Shown here: piece by piece, positions 23,763-35,900 of the stretch
How the letters are laid out: every line of letters starts with the position of its first letter
Position numbering within the stretch: position 1 is the first letter of the stretch
Assembly (NCBI GenBank): GCA_039621445.1
Contig: CP154956.1
Location: forward strand, 31,130,667-31,194,666
From: Euglena gracilis
Taxonomy: Eukaryota; Euglenida; Euglenophyceae; Euglenales
DNA length: 64,000 nt
Direction of reading: 5' to 3'
The notes under the pieces: generated by a model
Seen by the model: only the letters and a program-made list of their open reading frames with translations
Database searches by the model: none
What the model was told of the DNA's origin: nothing
Position numbers and translations under genes: made by a program

Positions 23763-24572
23763 GGGTGGCCCACAGTGAGTCCGGGGGAGCGGGGTGACCG
23801 AGCCTCCGCCGGCCCGCAGTCCGTGACCACGATGCGGCCTGCTGGGCGGCCGGTCTCGGGGTCGGCGCCGGCCAGCGCGCGCTGGTGGACCTGCGTCAGC
23901 ACATCCAGCCCGTGGCGCACCCGGCCAAAGGCGGCCGCAGCGGCGCATCCTTCCCCGTTTCCGAGGGCGGGACTCGTGTTTGTTATCGGCGTCTGACGTG
24001 TCGCGTGCCCACACACACCGAACGCTTGTGCGCGTGCATGTGTGCATGTGTGTGTGTGTGTGTGTGCTTGTGTGTGTGTGTGTGTGCATGTGCGTTAATC
24101 CCCAAAGGCCATCGATGCCTACGTTCTTGTGTGTGCGCATACATATGCACCATATGTTGTGCACACGAGCAGAGGAAGAGAGATGAAATAACACAGTGAA
24201 GACACATTACGAAATGCGATGCGGGCCCAAACATTGCCGCGGCGCGCGGGGTACGCCGCTGGGCGACCAGCCGCCCGTCCAGCCAGGGGGCCGGGCAGGT
24301 CGTGATGATGAACTGGCTGCCGTTGGTGTTGGGCCCTGAGTTGGCCATGGACGCAGCCACCCCCACACCTCCGGGGGGGGGGGTCACTGAGGCTGGATTC
24401 CAGTCAGAGCAGAACGCTGAGCTGTAGAGATACAGACAGACAGACATATACAAATACATATACATATGCATATACATCTGCAAATACATGTACATAAGCA
24501 TATGCATATACATATGCATACACAAATACATGTACAAATACATAGTACACATACATATACACATACATATAC

Positions 24573-24617
<45 letters not shown>

Positions 24618-25372
24618 GACATATACATGTACATATACATGTACATATACTCACCTGGGCTACCACTGCAACCCGCTTGAAAAGCCGGCGACAGCTTCAT
24701 TTCTCACATGAGAGTGTGGGGGCAGGCCAGGACACCGGCCTGGTCGTGGGGCACGCTGAAGCCCTCGTCGTCGAAGAGCGGGCCATAGATGGACTCCTGG
24801 CCCTTGCCGTCCTCCCGGCCGCTCAGGTCGCCCCCCTGCACCATGAAGTCCGTCGCGCGGTGGGGGCAGCGAGGGGGGGGGGAACTCCAGACAGCTCGAC
24901 CCAAAACCAGCACGTGGGAGTTCGGCCGGTCCCCCTCCTGGGCGAATGATGGACCCCCGGTACACGTTGGCGGCCGGGAACCGGGTGAGGGGGCAGGGGG
25001 GTGTTCAAGTGTTCACCGGAAGGCATCCAGCGGTTCAAAACGGTGCCCCCCTTAAAATCATATGCCATGCATATCCACCTTGCGACTCTGAGATTCATTG
25101 AAAGGAAAACTTGACCACAAAACAAAGGAATCGGAACACGGACGGGAACGAAGGTCACTGCTGGGTCCCGGGGCAGTGATGGGGACCTTGGACTTCCCCT
25201 TCTCCGGGACGTGGGGCCCGACGCACAACACGCGGAAGTTCTCCGCGGTGCGGGGGCACACGTTGGCGAACAGCTCGAACTCCACGCGGCCGAGGGGCTT
25301 CCCGTCCGCGCTGAACTCCAGGAAGACGTGGCGGCAGGGGCCCCTCCGGAAGTGGAATGGGATGTGGCACAT
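23763..25372 (-). CDS. Cyclophilin-type peptidyl-prolyl cis-trans isomerase
   Basis: At least five exons on the minus strand encode one cyclophilin domain, a folding catalyst that interconverts cis and trans prolyl bonds. Exon 1 (25372-25223) starts [13 protein letters not shown] and has [20 protein letters not shown] then [16 protein letters not shown], ending at a GTCGGG donor. Next come NVYRGSIIR (about 24,985-24,930), [20 protein letters not shown] plus [17 protein letters not shown] (about 24,850-24,735), [20 protein letters not shown] plus APWLDGRLV (about 24,372-24,265), and [20 protein letters not shown] (about 23,945-23,785). By alignment to human CypA from memory, Arg55, Phe60, Gln63 and Trp121 appear kept, but Phe113 is Ile and His126 is Leu, so activity may be reduced. 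No targeting signal seen. Several internal junctions lack GT...AG. The C-terminus is unresolved. Confidence 0.85.
24437..24655. repeat. (CATATA)n repeat in a cyclophilin intron
   Basis: Hexamer tract with CATATG variants. A separate TG tract lies at 24045-24090. Confidence 0.93.
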
Positions 25373-26446
25373 GGCAGCCGTCGGAAGGTGTGAGAGATGA
25401 AGCACCAAAAAACATTGCACCACACACAAACCACAACCGCAAACCACAAACCACAAACCACCACCGCCGCCGCCGCCGCCGCCACCACCACCACCACCAG
25501 CACAACAGCACATATACAATCAGAAACAATTCCGTCCTCTCAATCCACCCACACACCATTTGGCCAATGGTGTATGGGTTGGTTTGGAATGGGGGAGTAA
25601 CGATATCAAGAGTGACCCTGTGTGAGGGTTATCCTTCTGCCCATCGGCCAGTGTGAGGGGCATCTTGAGGTCCCTTCGGCTGGCCGCATGCTTGGGCTTT
25701 GCGGGCATTGCCCGATGTGAGGGACGGACCGGTCGGACCAGCGGAGGAGTCTGGCACTCTGTTGGGCAACAGGAAGTCTGCCAGTGGGGCGTGGGCATTT
25801 GGGTTTTCTTTTGCAGAGTGATATGGGGCTGTTCTGTGTGCATTATTATTATTGTACGTGCTATAACTGTTATTTGCATGGTTGGTGTGGATGATAATTA
25901 TGTGAATAAACCACCCTCATCTGCGTTGAATGGTGCGTATTTGCGCGTGTGGGTGTTCCTCTGTGCATGTGTGTGTGTGTGTGTGTAAGGGTGTACATGC
26001 GAGGTGTGTGGGTGGGTGGGTGGGTGGGTTTGTGGATGGGCGTTATTGGCGTGGACCGGCAACTACTTTGGGTGGCATTTTTCAGGAGCCTTTGGGGTTT
26101 CCTCCAAGGAGGCACTTCCTAACAATGAGTGAGGAGGTTGTTCGTCCATGCAAGCATCTCCTCCGGAGGGAAATTATCAATGACAGGATGGCCCCTCCCC
26201 GGTGAGTAATATCGTCGGAATTGGCCCAGCAAAATGCCTCAAATGGATCCTAGTCAGGGCTTCGCTGACAACCTCTAAACGAGGAGATGGTTTGGAACTG
26301 TGTCTTGTGCATCCTTTGGCTTAAGCCTAAAACCCAATCTCAGCAAATTATATTATTTAATCATTATTCCATTGAAAAAAAGGGATTAAATCAGGGGACA
26401 GGGTTGGATTCCTGGGACTGTCTGCAATCCGATTTCACACTGGTTC
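25373..26446. other. Intergenic region between ankyrin gene and cyclophilin gene
   Basis: About 1.07 kb. Holds a (CCA/CCG)n tract (25455-25500), a short TG tract (25965-25988) and (GGGT)n. No gene seen. It would contain the upstream region of the cyclophilin gene. Confidence 0.4.
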
Positions 26447-29400
26447 TCATTTGGCGAGTGCCACATCCGAGTCTCCCAAGTTGCTGGCAAGCAGGGGACG
26501 CCGAACTCTTGCCACCGGGATGCGCCATGCTTTGAAAACGAGCGCCAACGAGGGGGAGGGTGAGAGGGGGGGGGGGAAGCAGAAGGCAGCGGGCAGGGTG
26601 GAGAGGGTGACGAAGGGATAGGGATGCCACCGCAACACCACGCCGCTGGCCCGCCAGCCGAGTCGGGGGGCGTCGCGGCACTGCCGGAGGGAGGTGAAGG
26701 GTGGGGGAAGGGCAGGGCGGCGGACCGAGGATCGGCCGGGGACGGGGCAAGGCACCCGCCGGGGCTCAGGGCGGACGGCGGGAGGTGGTGGCGGTGGGTC
26801 CACGACGGCGGCCAGGGCCAGGCGGGCGGAGGTCGGCCGGCAGCCCGGCCCCGCCGCCTCCGCCAGCAGGGCCGCCACCGCGCCGTGGCGCTGCTGCACC
26901 GCCTTGGCCGCCACGGCTCGGGCCCCGGGGGGGCCTGGGCCCCAGGCATCGGCCTCCCCCCAATGATACACCCCCCGCCCCGCCAGACAGAAAATCTATC
27001 AGTTCTCTTTAAAACAATACATTTCGCAAAAAAAGGTTTGAGATTACGAATGATGACCTTCAGGTAACATCCAATGTTGAATAGACATCATCAAAAAAAC
27101 ATGTGCGAAACCTGGGAATTATGAAAAAAAAGGGCATTTGGGAGTCTGTTTTGAGTTTGAAAACATTTGCTCAAAAAATATGCCCCTGGATTCTGACTTT
27201 GGACAATTATACACATATACATACATATACATATATACACACACACACATAAAAATGTACACATGTATATTATCACGTAAAAATTATGTGCACATGGCAT
27301 TATATTATACATACACCCGAGTTGGGCGAGGTTTACCTCCTTCGGGACCGTCCCCCTTCTTGGGTCCTAAAAATGAAACTTCTGGCCACCGCTTCCCTGC
27401 CACATCTGGGGCCCTTTCAGGCTGAGATGGGGTGGGTATTCTGATGCGGAGCCGCCCTCCGGGGGGAGGTACGCACTTTGCCACTTGGGGCGGTCACCAA
27501 CCCAAAAAAAATGAAAACCGGCCAACAGGCAGGTGGGGCCGGGCGGTGGGCGTGCAGCGGCGTCACGCCGTCCACGTCCAGCCCAGGGTTTTTTTTTTTT
27601 TAGACCGGGGGGGGCCCCCCCCAACCCACCCACCCCCTGGCGGGGGGGGGGGTCCCGGGGGAACCACTAACTTCCCCTGAAAATGGCCAAAATCGCGAAA
27701 AATGCTAAAAATAGCACCCTTTTCAAAAAATTTCGGCGCCTTTGTAGGGGGGGGGTCCGCCGGACCCCCCCCCCCCTACCCCCCCCAGAGGTTCAAGACT
27801 AAAAACAACCCCTGGTCCAGCCGCAGGGGATCGGCGCGGCCGCGGAGGAGGAGCCGCACCGCCTCGCCGTGGCCGCAATACGCCGCGCGGTGCAGCGGCG
27901 TGCTCCGACCTGTGGGGGGGGGGGTCCCTCATTCATTATTCTTCAACAAAAAGGAATAATTTATAAAATAAACTACCAAACACTTCCGACCCATGCGTGG
28001 CCAATAACTCAGGGGGGGGGGAAATTATGCGGTCTGGCGGGCGGGGAAAAAATGCGGAAATTATGCGGAAAAATGCGGAAAAATGCGGAAATTATGCGGA
28101 AATTATGCGGAAAAAAAATGCGGAAAATATGCGGAAAAATGCGGAAAATGCGGAAAATATGCCAAAATTCTGTGGTGCCCCAGGTCACATGGAGAGGACA
28201 GATAAAAAACGGGTCGACTTCGGGGAAAAAAAGTGATTTCTGGTATCCTTGAATTGTCGTCCATCCACCCAAAACGTCAAAAAGTGTGTTTTTCGACTTT
28301 GAATTTTGGACCCCCGTTCAAATCCCTGGTCGCCCTTCGCTAGACCTTGGCGGTTCACAAAAAAATGCGGAAATTATGCGGAAAAATGTGGAAATTATGC
28401 GAAAAAATGCGGTAATTATGCGGAAAAATGCGGAAAATGCGGGATAATGCGGAAATTATGCGGAAAAATGCGGGAAAATGCGGAAAAATGCGGAAAAAAT
28501 GCGGTCAAATGCGAAAATGCGGAAAAATGCGGAAAATTTACAAAAAAAATGCGGAAAATATGCGGAAAAATGCGGAAAAATGCGGAATAATGCGGAATAA
28601 TGCGGAAATGCGGAAAAATGCGGAATAATGCGGAATAATGCGGACCGCATAATTTCCCCCCCCCTGCCAATAACTCCAGCCAGAAGACTCAAAATGGTGG
28701 CCATTTCTTGGGAAAAATAGGACGGCGAGCTGTTTGGTTTTCAGATTTCAAGAGGCTGAAACCGCACTTTGACCTGAAGTGATGTTGTTGGGGGGGGGCA
28801 ATGAGAGGGCTGAATACCGTACGGTACACACGTGGCGTGGAAAAAGTGCCACCCAGGGGCACCTGACTTGGTTTCGGCGTTGGGGTCTGCCTTGTGCTCC
28901 AGCAGCATCTGTATCACGGCGTTGTGGCCCGCCCTGAAGGTGTGTGCTCTCACACACTCACACACGCGCGTACACGCGCGTGAGGGCACACACATGCACA
29001 CAAACACATACACTCATTCACTCACTTCACACACACACACACACAGGCGTGTGTGTGCACGCACGCACGCACAGAGACGGATGCACAAGCAGGGGCATGC
29101 GTAGTTACACCGCAGGCACACACACACACACACACACATGCAACAGAGCAATGATGCATAAAATCTGGTGTTCTTGTTTTCTTTGTGCCAGGCACCATTC
29201 CAACGACGAGTTCGAACCATAATTCCAAGACACATATCAGAACGACCCAGCTCCAAAGAGGCCTCCCCCCCCCCCCCCCCAAAAAACCTGGTGGCAAACC
29301 TCGCCGCGTTGTGCAATGGGGTGTACCCCGCCGTGTCTCGGGCCGTCGCCGCTGCGGAGTCCTTTGCCAGGAGCAGGCTGCTTTGAAATTCCCCCCAGCC

Positions 29401-32400
29401 AGTTCAGCATGGCGCCCCACTGGGGGGGGGGGACCCACCAAAAGAGGCCATTTGAAATCATTCCGACCCAAATGAAACTCTCAGTTTTTGGCCACAATGC
29501 CAAAATTCCCAGCAGTCGCTTGGGCGACCAAACTGCCCACCTTGTGCCCTCCAGCAGACCCTCAGCACACTGCAGAGGCTCGCGTGGGCAGGATGGCCAC
29601 AGGCTTTCACGACCACCTGCATGGTACCAATCCCAGCAGTAACAATTTCTGTTGGGACAACAGAATTAACAATCCTGTTGTTTGTTCCAAGCGAAAAGTC
29701 TCAGGGTTTTTGCACAGCATTCTTTGATTTCGAGAATTTTCATGGCAGGGCTTTCAGGGAATTTTCAAAACACTTTTTCATTTTACAAGAAGCGTTTTTC
29801 TTTTGAAAATGGGAAAAAAACCAACAAAACGTCCAAGGTGCCACCTTTCTGTTGGGCTCTCCTCTCTTTTCAGGTCTTCCAATATGCCTCAGAAGCAGAC
29901 AAAAGAGGTCTGCATAGTCAGCAGACCTCAGAAGAGGGGAACGAGAGAAATCCCTACTCAACCAGCACCAGGTCGCCATCACCCCCCCCCTGCCATTTCA
30001 CTCTCCGGAACCCACGCCTGTTTGAAAGTCGGGCCTGATCCCTCCTCTGAGAGCCCCCCCATCCCCCCATCCCCACCGCCACCCTACGTGCCCTGTTACC
30101 CCCCCCCCACCTGGCAACCCTTCGTAGTGTTGGCTCCGTGGGGCCCCACTTCCCATCATACCTCTTCGTCTGCACCGTGGCACCATCAGACCCCACTCCC
30201 GCGTGGAACCCGCCAGGAGCACCCTCGGCAGGGACCTGCCTCTACGGCATGTGTGACTGGTGACGGGAGAAGCGGCGAGGGGTGACAAAACTGCGTAAAT
30301 TTCCTGTGTTTCCGGCAGTGCCTTCCCGCTGCCCCCCATCACGTGCACCTCCCGGCCTTTCCTTCCACCCCAAAAGCGTCCAGGCAGCTTTCCGCTTGAC
30401 CGCTCATCATCAATGGTGTCAATGGTATCAGTCATGATGCCAATCAGTCATACGGTATGTATGCCGTCAATTCGCTCTGTAAACCCTGATCCACAATCGG
30501 CCACGCGCGTTTCAACCGGCCAAGGCCACGCTCAAGGCAGAAAAACACCAGTGGTTGTCCTCCTGGTTCTGTGGTTTGGAGTCCTGGATATCATTTTACA
30601 CAGATAACCACCAATATCATCTTGTGGACACCGCCACATCGTCGTTTTTGTTTCTACCATTCTGACAGTGTTCTGGTCTGACACCTTCCACAAAATGACA
30701 AAGGCAATTTTAGGTGAATAACCATCGAATACAACCTTCCCAAAACGGGTATTATCAGGTGATTTGAGCAATGGTGTGCGGTGCTGTTCCTCACCACTCA
30801 GAAATGACACAGAAGAGGGGGCTCGTTGCACGGATGACCTGCTGCACCACGGCAACCTCCCTCCAGAGGGGGGCCGAAGGTATTCAGCTCAGGCGGGCAG
30901 TTCTCCAGTTTTCAAGTCATCAAATTTCAGGTTCAGGGCTCCTCTTTGCCAGTTGCTCCGCCGAAAACAGCTGACGGTCCTGGATTGGCTGGGCTGAGGC
31001 AACCAAGGCGCACTGTGCCACGTGGCGGCGGAAACACGCGTCGCCAAGAGAAACAAGGCGGACCACCGCCTGTTCCTGCCATTTGCCTTCCGTTTTGCCA
31101 AACGCGTCCTTCCCTTCTTCCAAACATGATCATGTCAACGTCTCGTTGACGTTTTCCTTTTAAGGAAGTGATTGCCTTCTGCTTCATTTGTCTTGTCACA
31201 AACACTCCTTTTTCCTGCATCCAAAACTCTTTCAGGTGTGCCTGAACCGTTGTAATTCACCCACATGAGTGGTGTGCATCTGTGGCACACTCCCTCCCAT
31301 TGCCACATCTGCAAAATGCATGAAAAAATTTTGTGGCCATTTCCCAAATTTTTGACGTTTCCACTCAGCAGGGGGGGGGGAATGCGCTGGACGGCCCTCG
31401 GAAAAAAATGCGCAAAAATGCGCAAAAATGCGCAAGAAAATGCGCAAAAAAATGCGCTGGGTTTGTGACATTCCTAAGGGAAAAAGGACTTAGACAAATT
31501 TCCAACAGTAAACCCAAAATTAAACCAAAATCACCAAAAAGAGCTGAAATGAAGGCATAATAGACAAAAAAAAAAGAGAAAAAGGGATCGTTGGTTACAG
31601 AAATGGGTCAGTTGAACGTGGGAAAAATTCGGTGAGCATGTGATTTGGGTGGAAAATGTGCAAAAATGGCAAAATGTGCAAAATTGGGCAAAAAGGGCGC
31701 AAAAAAGGCGCAAAAATTGAAAATGTGCAAAATTGGGCAAAAAATGCGCAAAAAAGCTGCAAAAATTGAAAATGTGCAAAATTGGGCAAAAAATGCGCAA
31801 AAAAAGGCGCAAAAAATGAAAATGTGCAAAATTGGGCAAAAAATGCGCAAAAAAATGGACAATGTGCAAAAATGGGGGGGAAATTGCAAAAAATGTGCAA
31901 AAAATGCGCAAAATTGCGCATTTTTGAAAAATTGACAAAAATGCGCAAAAAATGCGCAAAAATGCAAAAAAAAAAAGCGAAACGCATTCCCCCCCCTGGG
32001 ACTCAGTTTTGACAGCTGCGTTCCACACAGGTTTCCGCATCATCTGTCCCCATGCACTCTCTTCGATCACAAAATGTTCACAGAAAACTTGTGTGCCCGA
32101 ATTCTTCTTCCTCCCTAAAAAAGATGTCCTTTTTTGGAGGGTGGTCTAGAATCAGCAAAAAAGGCGTGCACAAATTGGCCGGGAATTGTGCGCCGCCTGC
32201 CTTGTGACGGACACACCCAGACCAGGCGTGCAAGCCCCACGTGTGAGGGGAGGCTCGGATGCTGCGCCGCCGAAACCAGCCGCCTGGCCAGGAGGGCGGC
32301 CAGCGCGGCGACGTCCCCCCGCTGGGCGACCGTCCACGGCCCCCGGGCGAAATCCAGCTCCTTCAGCGACTGTTGGGGGGCCGGCCCGACGTGGGCGCAG

Positions 32401-32480
32401 CGCCCGTCGCAGGGTGTGCCATCCTGCGCCCACCGCTGGGGCGGTCGGGGCGGCGGTCGGGGGCGGCGGGGGGACCTGCA
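26447..32480 (-). CDS. Ankyrin-repeat protein
   Basis: Exons on the minus strand assemble into successive ankyrin repeats, a protein-binding scaffold. Exon 1 (about 32480-32277): ELDFARGPWTVAQRGDVAAL then AALLARRL, donor GTTTCG. Exon 2 (29361-29300): DSAATARDTAGYTPLHNAAR. Exon 3 (28933-28863): AGHNAVIQMLLEHKADPNAE then TKSG. Exon 4 (27909-27818) plus exon 5 (from 27578): STPLHRAAYCGHGEAVRLLL, RGRADPLRLDVDGVTPLHA. Exon 6 (about 26920-26447): AAKAVQQRHGAVAALLAEAA and a Pro-rich tail. Phases agree at exon 1/2 (0), 2/3 (2) and 3/4 (1). Exons 4 and 5 are split by an inserted CAG...CTG element. The start codon and the exon 5/6 junction are not resolved; the tail may be partly intronic. The partner is unknown. 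Confidence 0.8.
27584..27814. mobile_element. AAGACC-type CAG...CTG element inside an ankyrin exon
   Basis: 231 bp, CAGGG plus a T-run and AGACC at left, AAAAACAACCCCTG at right. Perfect 8-bp direct repeat GTCCAGCC (27576-27583 and 27815-27822). Removing the element plus one repeat joins the coding halves in frame through the consensus ankyrin region, so the element acts as an intron or disrupts the gene. Confidence 0.95.
28010..28666. mobile_element. CAG...CTG element filled with ATGCGG minisatellite
   Basis: 657 bp with ends CAGGGGGGGGGGAAATTATG and its inverse (CATAATTTCCCCCCCCTG). Flanked by CCAATAACT at 28001-28009 and 28667-28675. The interior is mostly iterated GCGGAAAAAT/GCGGAAATTAT words with one unique insert at 28160-28360. 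It lies in an ankyrin-gene intron. Confidence 0.85.
31369..31998. mobile_element. CAG...CTG element filled with TGCGCAAAA minisatellite
   Basis: 630 bp, left end CAGGGGGGGGGGAATGCGCT, right end inverted CGCATTCCCCCCCCTG. Flanks CCACTCAG (31361-31368) and GGACTCAG (31999-32006), six of eight matching. Interior made of TGCGCAAAAA and TGTGCAAAATTGGGC words. Lies in an ankyrin-gene intron. Confidence 0.78.
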
Positions 32481-32946
32481 GGCAGGCGGGGGCGGCTGTG
32501 TGAGACCGGAACACACGGGGAAAAGACAGGAGGTTGGGGCTCAGACAGTCGGGGAACAGCCTGACGCTGTGTGACAAGCTGCACAGGGACCAGATGACAC
32601 ACGAAGGCCCTTTATCTCTATGCTCATCGCCACATCGGCCAAAGCTCAAAACACCTCAGAGAGCTACTGAGGAGCAGGCCATCACCCTGTCACCTGCCGG
32701 GCCTGCCAGGGGCACACAATGGTGGGGCAAAATCTTACCAGGCAGACGTTGACCGACGATGGAGGGGCTCTGGTGGTGGCACGGGGGGGGGGGGAGCGTG
32801 GCATGAGTGACGGCCACGGCGGGCTCGGTGGCGCCTCCAGGCCGGCCCCCCCCCCACCCGGTGGGGGCCCTGTGGGGGCGGTGGGGGCCGTGCGTTGCGG
32901 GGTCGCCGGGGAGGGCGCGAGTGGAGGGAGAGAAGGGCCGGGGGGG

Positions 32947-35900
32947 TCATGGGGCTGAGACCAGCGCCAGGAGGGCCTCGAGCATCTCCTCCGTCGCCAG
33001 CACCCCCTGCTTGGTGGCCACCTGTTGCGGTGGGAGCATACCATTGCTTAGCGACCCCCGGGGGGGGGGGGGGGAGGAGGGGGGGGTCACTTGCCACTCT
33101 GAAAAAACGAGTCAGTCACTTTTTCCCAAAAAAAAAACCAGTCTGTCACTTTACCCCCACCCCAGGGGGATCGGCCACTCTTGAGTGCGCTCATGTTGGC
33201 AAGGCACAACCAAAAAATCTCAAAAATTCCAAAAAATTTCTGGCGCCTTCGGCGCCAAGCCAGCCACATTTCCATTTTCGGGCCTAACCCCCCCGGGGGG
33301 GGGGCTCTTGGTCTTGCCAGAAAACCAGTCAGTCACTCTGAAAAAACCAGTCAGTCACCCCCCGGGGGGGGGGGGGACAGATGTTAAGCAATGGTGTGGG
33401 CGGGCGGGCACCGGCCATGCAGTCGATTTCTGGGACAAAGTTTGTGCGACCCGGCAGACCAGCGTCATGCAACCCGAGGTGGGACCCCCAGCACGGCACG
33501 ACTGTGGGTCGGCGGGGACCAGGGACCCCTCCCCCCCCCAAAGGGCAATTTTTTTCCTGGTGCTTCGTGCCGAAAATTTTGGGCAATTGCGACAAACTCT
33601 TGCCCAAAAAGGTTCACAAATGGCATTGTGGCCAATTTTGGCTGATTTTAAGCGCAATTTTTTTCGGCCCGGCGCTTCGCACCGAGCCAAAAATTCGGCC
33701 AAACCTCCGAAAAGGCGCCGTCCGACCGGGGGGTTGGTTCTTGGACATAGGGGGCTCGTTGGACATGGGGGGGGGGGGCAGCACACAATAACAAATTTAA
33801 TGATTATCACAATGACATCATTATTGTTCAGGCAAGGAGGAAACGAGGGGTCAGCATTGCGCACCAGCAGCCCAATGACACGCGCACCTTCCAGCTGGGG
33901 TTGGCCTCCACGGCTTGCCGCACCGAGGCCGTCAGGGTGCGAACCTGGGAGCACGCAGCACGACTCAACAGGGGCATTTGGCACAGCCTGTACGCATGCC
34001 TAGGGGTTGCGCCTTGGGAAACCCCTAGCCTCCATCAGCAGGGCTGCACAGGAAGGCCTGGTGGGGGGGGCAAAAATAAAACCTGGGTCTTACTTTATGG
34101 TCCATTTGGTACTTTAGGTGTCTTATTTTTGGGGGGGTCTTATTTTTATATATTCCCCGACTGATCCAGGCACGAAAAAAAACATTCTCCATCATTTTCC
34201 AGGTTCCCAAAAAAAATCCCTTCGGAGCTTTGCGTGGACACCTTTGACACTTACCATGTTTCTTGGAACTCAAAAATCCCAAATTTTTTCGAAATCCATC
34301 ACTTTCCTGTTTTGAAATTGGCTTTTTTGGGAATTTTCCAGGAAAAATTTCCACCGTCTCTGGCGCTTCGCGCCGTCAGGGGGCTTTATTTTGGGGGGGT
34401 CTTATTTTTGGGGGAGGGTTTACCGCCTTCTCTGGATTTGAACCACCCACCCAACCGCATGCATCACATTGGCAGGGTGGCATGAGTAGTGGAGAGCCAC
34501 CATGGGGGGCATGGGGGGGGGGGGGCGGACCACAAGGCCGAGGCCGACCGCCTGGGCCATGGGCAAGTCGTTGTCGTCGTCAAACAGGGCGAACGAGTCT
34601 GCCTGTGGCACGCCGAACCGGGCCAGGAGGTGCCGGACGGCGTTGCCCTGCGAGGCCCCATGGCCCGAGACGCCCAAGGGAGAAGGGCTGAGGGTGGTCT
34701 GCAGTGCCATTTTGACCCGATTTCATATTAATTGTGGTTGCACAATGAAACACAAATGAATGCGACTGGGCATGTAATTTTGCAAGTTGCATCAAACTAT
34801 CTTTTGGTGATTCATTTTTGGGTCCCCCCACGTTTTTAGCTTTTTTGGGGGGTAAAAATGCAACACATTAGTTTGGTTTCAGTGCGAATAATTGTCCAAA
34901 ACATGCACCGTGCTGCATAGCAAATGATGTTGCAAAGTGAAAACAGAATTCCCTGGAGGAGGCGGAATCGTTCTAAGTTCTCTCCAGCTGAAAAGAACAA
35001 CCCCAGGGAGCTCCTAAAGGAATTAACATGCAACTTGCATTTTTTGCATTTTTTGCAGGTGTTTTTTGCATTGCATATTTTGAGGGGCTTTGTTGAAAAT
35101 TCTCGTGCAACTCCCAGCAGATTGTTTTGCAATCCGGATATATTTTATTTTAGATTCTGTTTTCACCTTTTCAGTTGTCTGGTAATAGAGAAATCTGCCC
35201 AGAAACAGAAAAAGAAGCAGAAAAGCAAAATGTGCAAAAAAAATTGCGAAAGTCGTGAGTTTCAGCAAACTTTTCATAATGCAAATAATAACAAAATACA
35301 ACTTACACAAGAAATGAAAATCTTCAAGATGTCCAATTATGCAAAAAAAATTAATTATTATCACTATATTTAAAAAAAGTAACAAAGCAAATTATTCAAC
35401 TTGCATATGTCCCCCCTGCCTCCAACTGTGAAGAAGCCACAAACTGCAGCCAAAACGGACAGACCTATCCACAGATCCAGCCCTCCAACGTCCAACACAC
35501 CTTCCCCGAGCATGCGGGGAAGAAATCCGTCTTGCCGAGGTTGGAGGCGGAGGCGAGGGTCTCTGGCAGCGCTGCGCACACCTCCCGCAGCGCCACCTGC
35601 GCCGTTGGCCGAGGGGGCGTCGGGTGTCGCCCGACGCCGTGGTGGGTCGTGTATCCCTCCAAGGGTTTGCCTCCGACATCTTGTGGATGGAATGAAGCGA
35701 AGTCGGGGCGACACACCCCTGGCAGGGAGGGGGTTGGACCCCCCTCTGGTCGGGGGGGGGGGGGTGACAACAACCAACCAAAACAGTGGCGCGGCCAGTA
35801 TGGGTGACAACCCCCCCAAAATCGAGCCATATTGGCATTTTTCTTGGTAAAACAGTTGCGAAAATCGATCAAAGTTTTCGGTGCAAAGCGCCGGAGGGGG

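Noticed and set aside
28010-31998. CRISPR-like arrays
   Set aside because: The iterated words are contiguous or irregular with no constant-length spacers, and the DNA is eukaryotic.
33399-33530. An extra HAD exon between VRTLTASVRQ and VATKQG
   Set aside because: The two neighbouring exons join directly in phase 0 with good borders, leaving no room for it.
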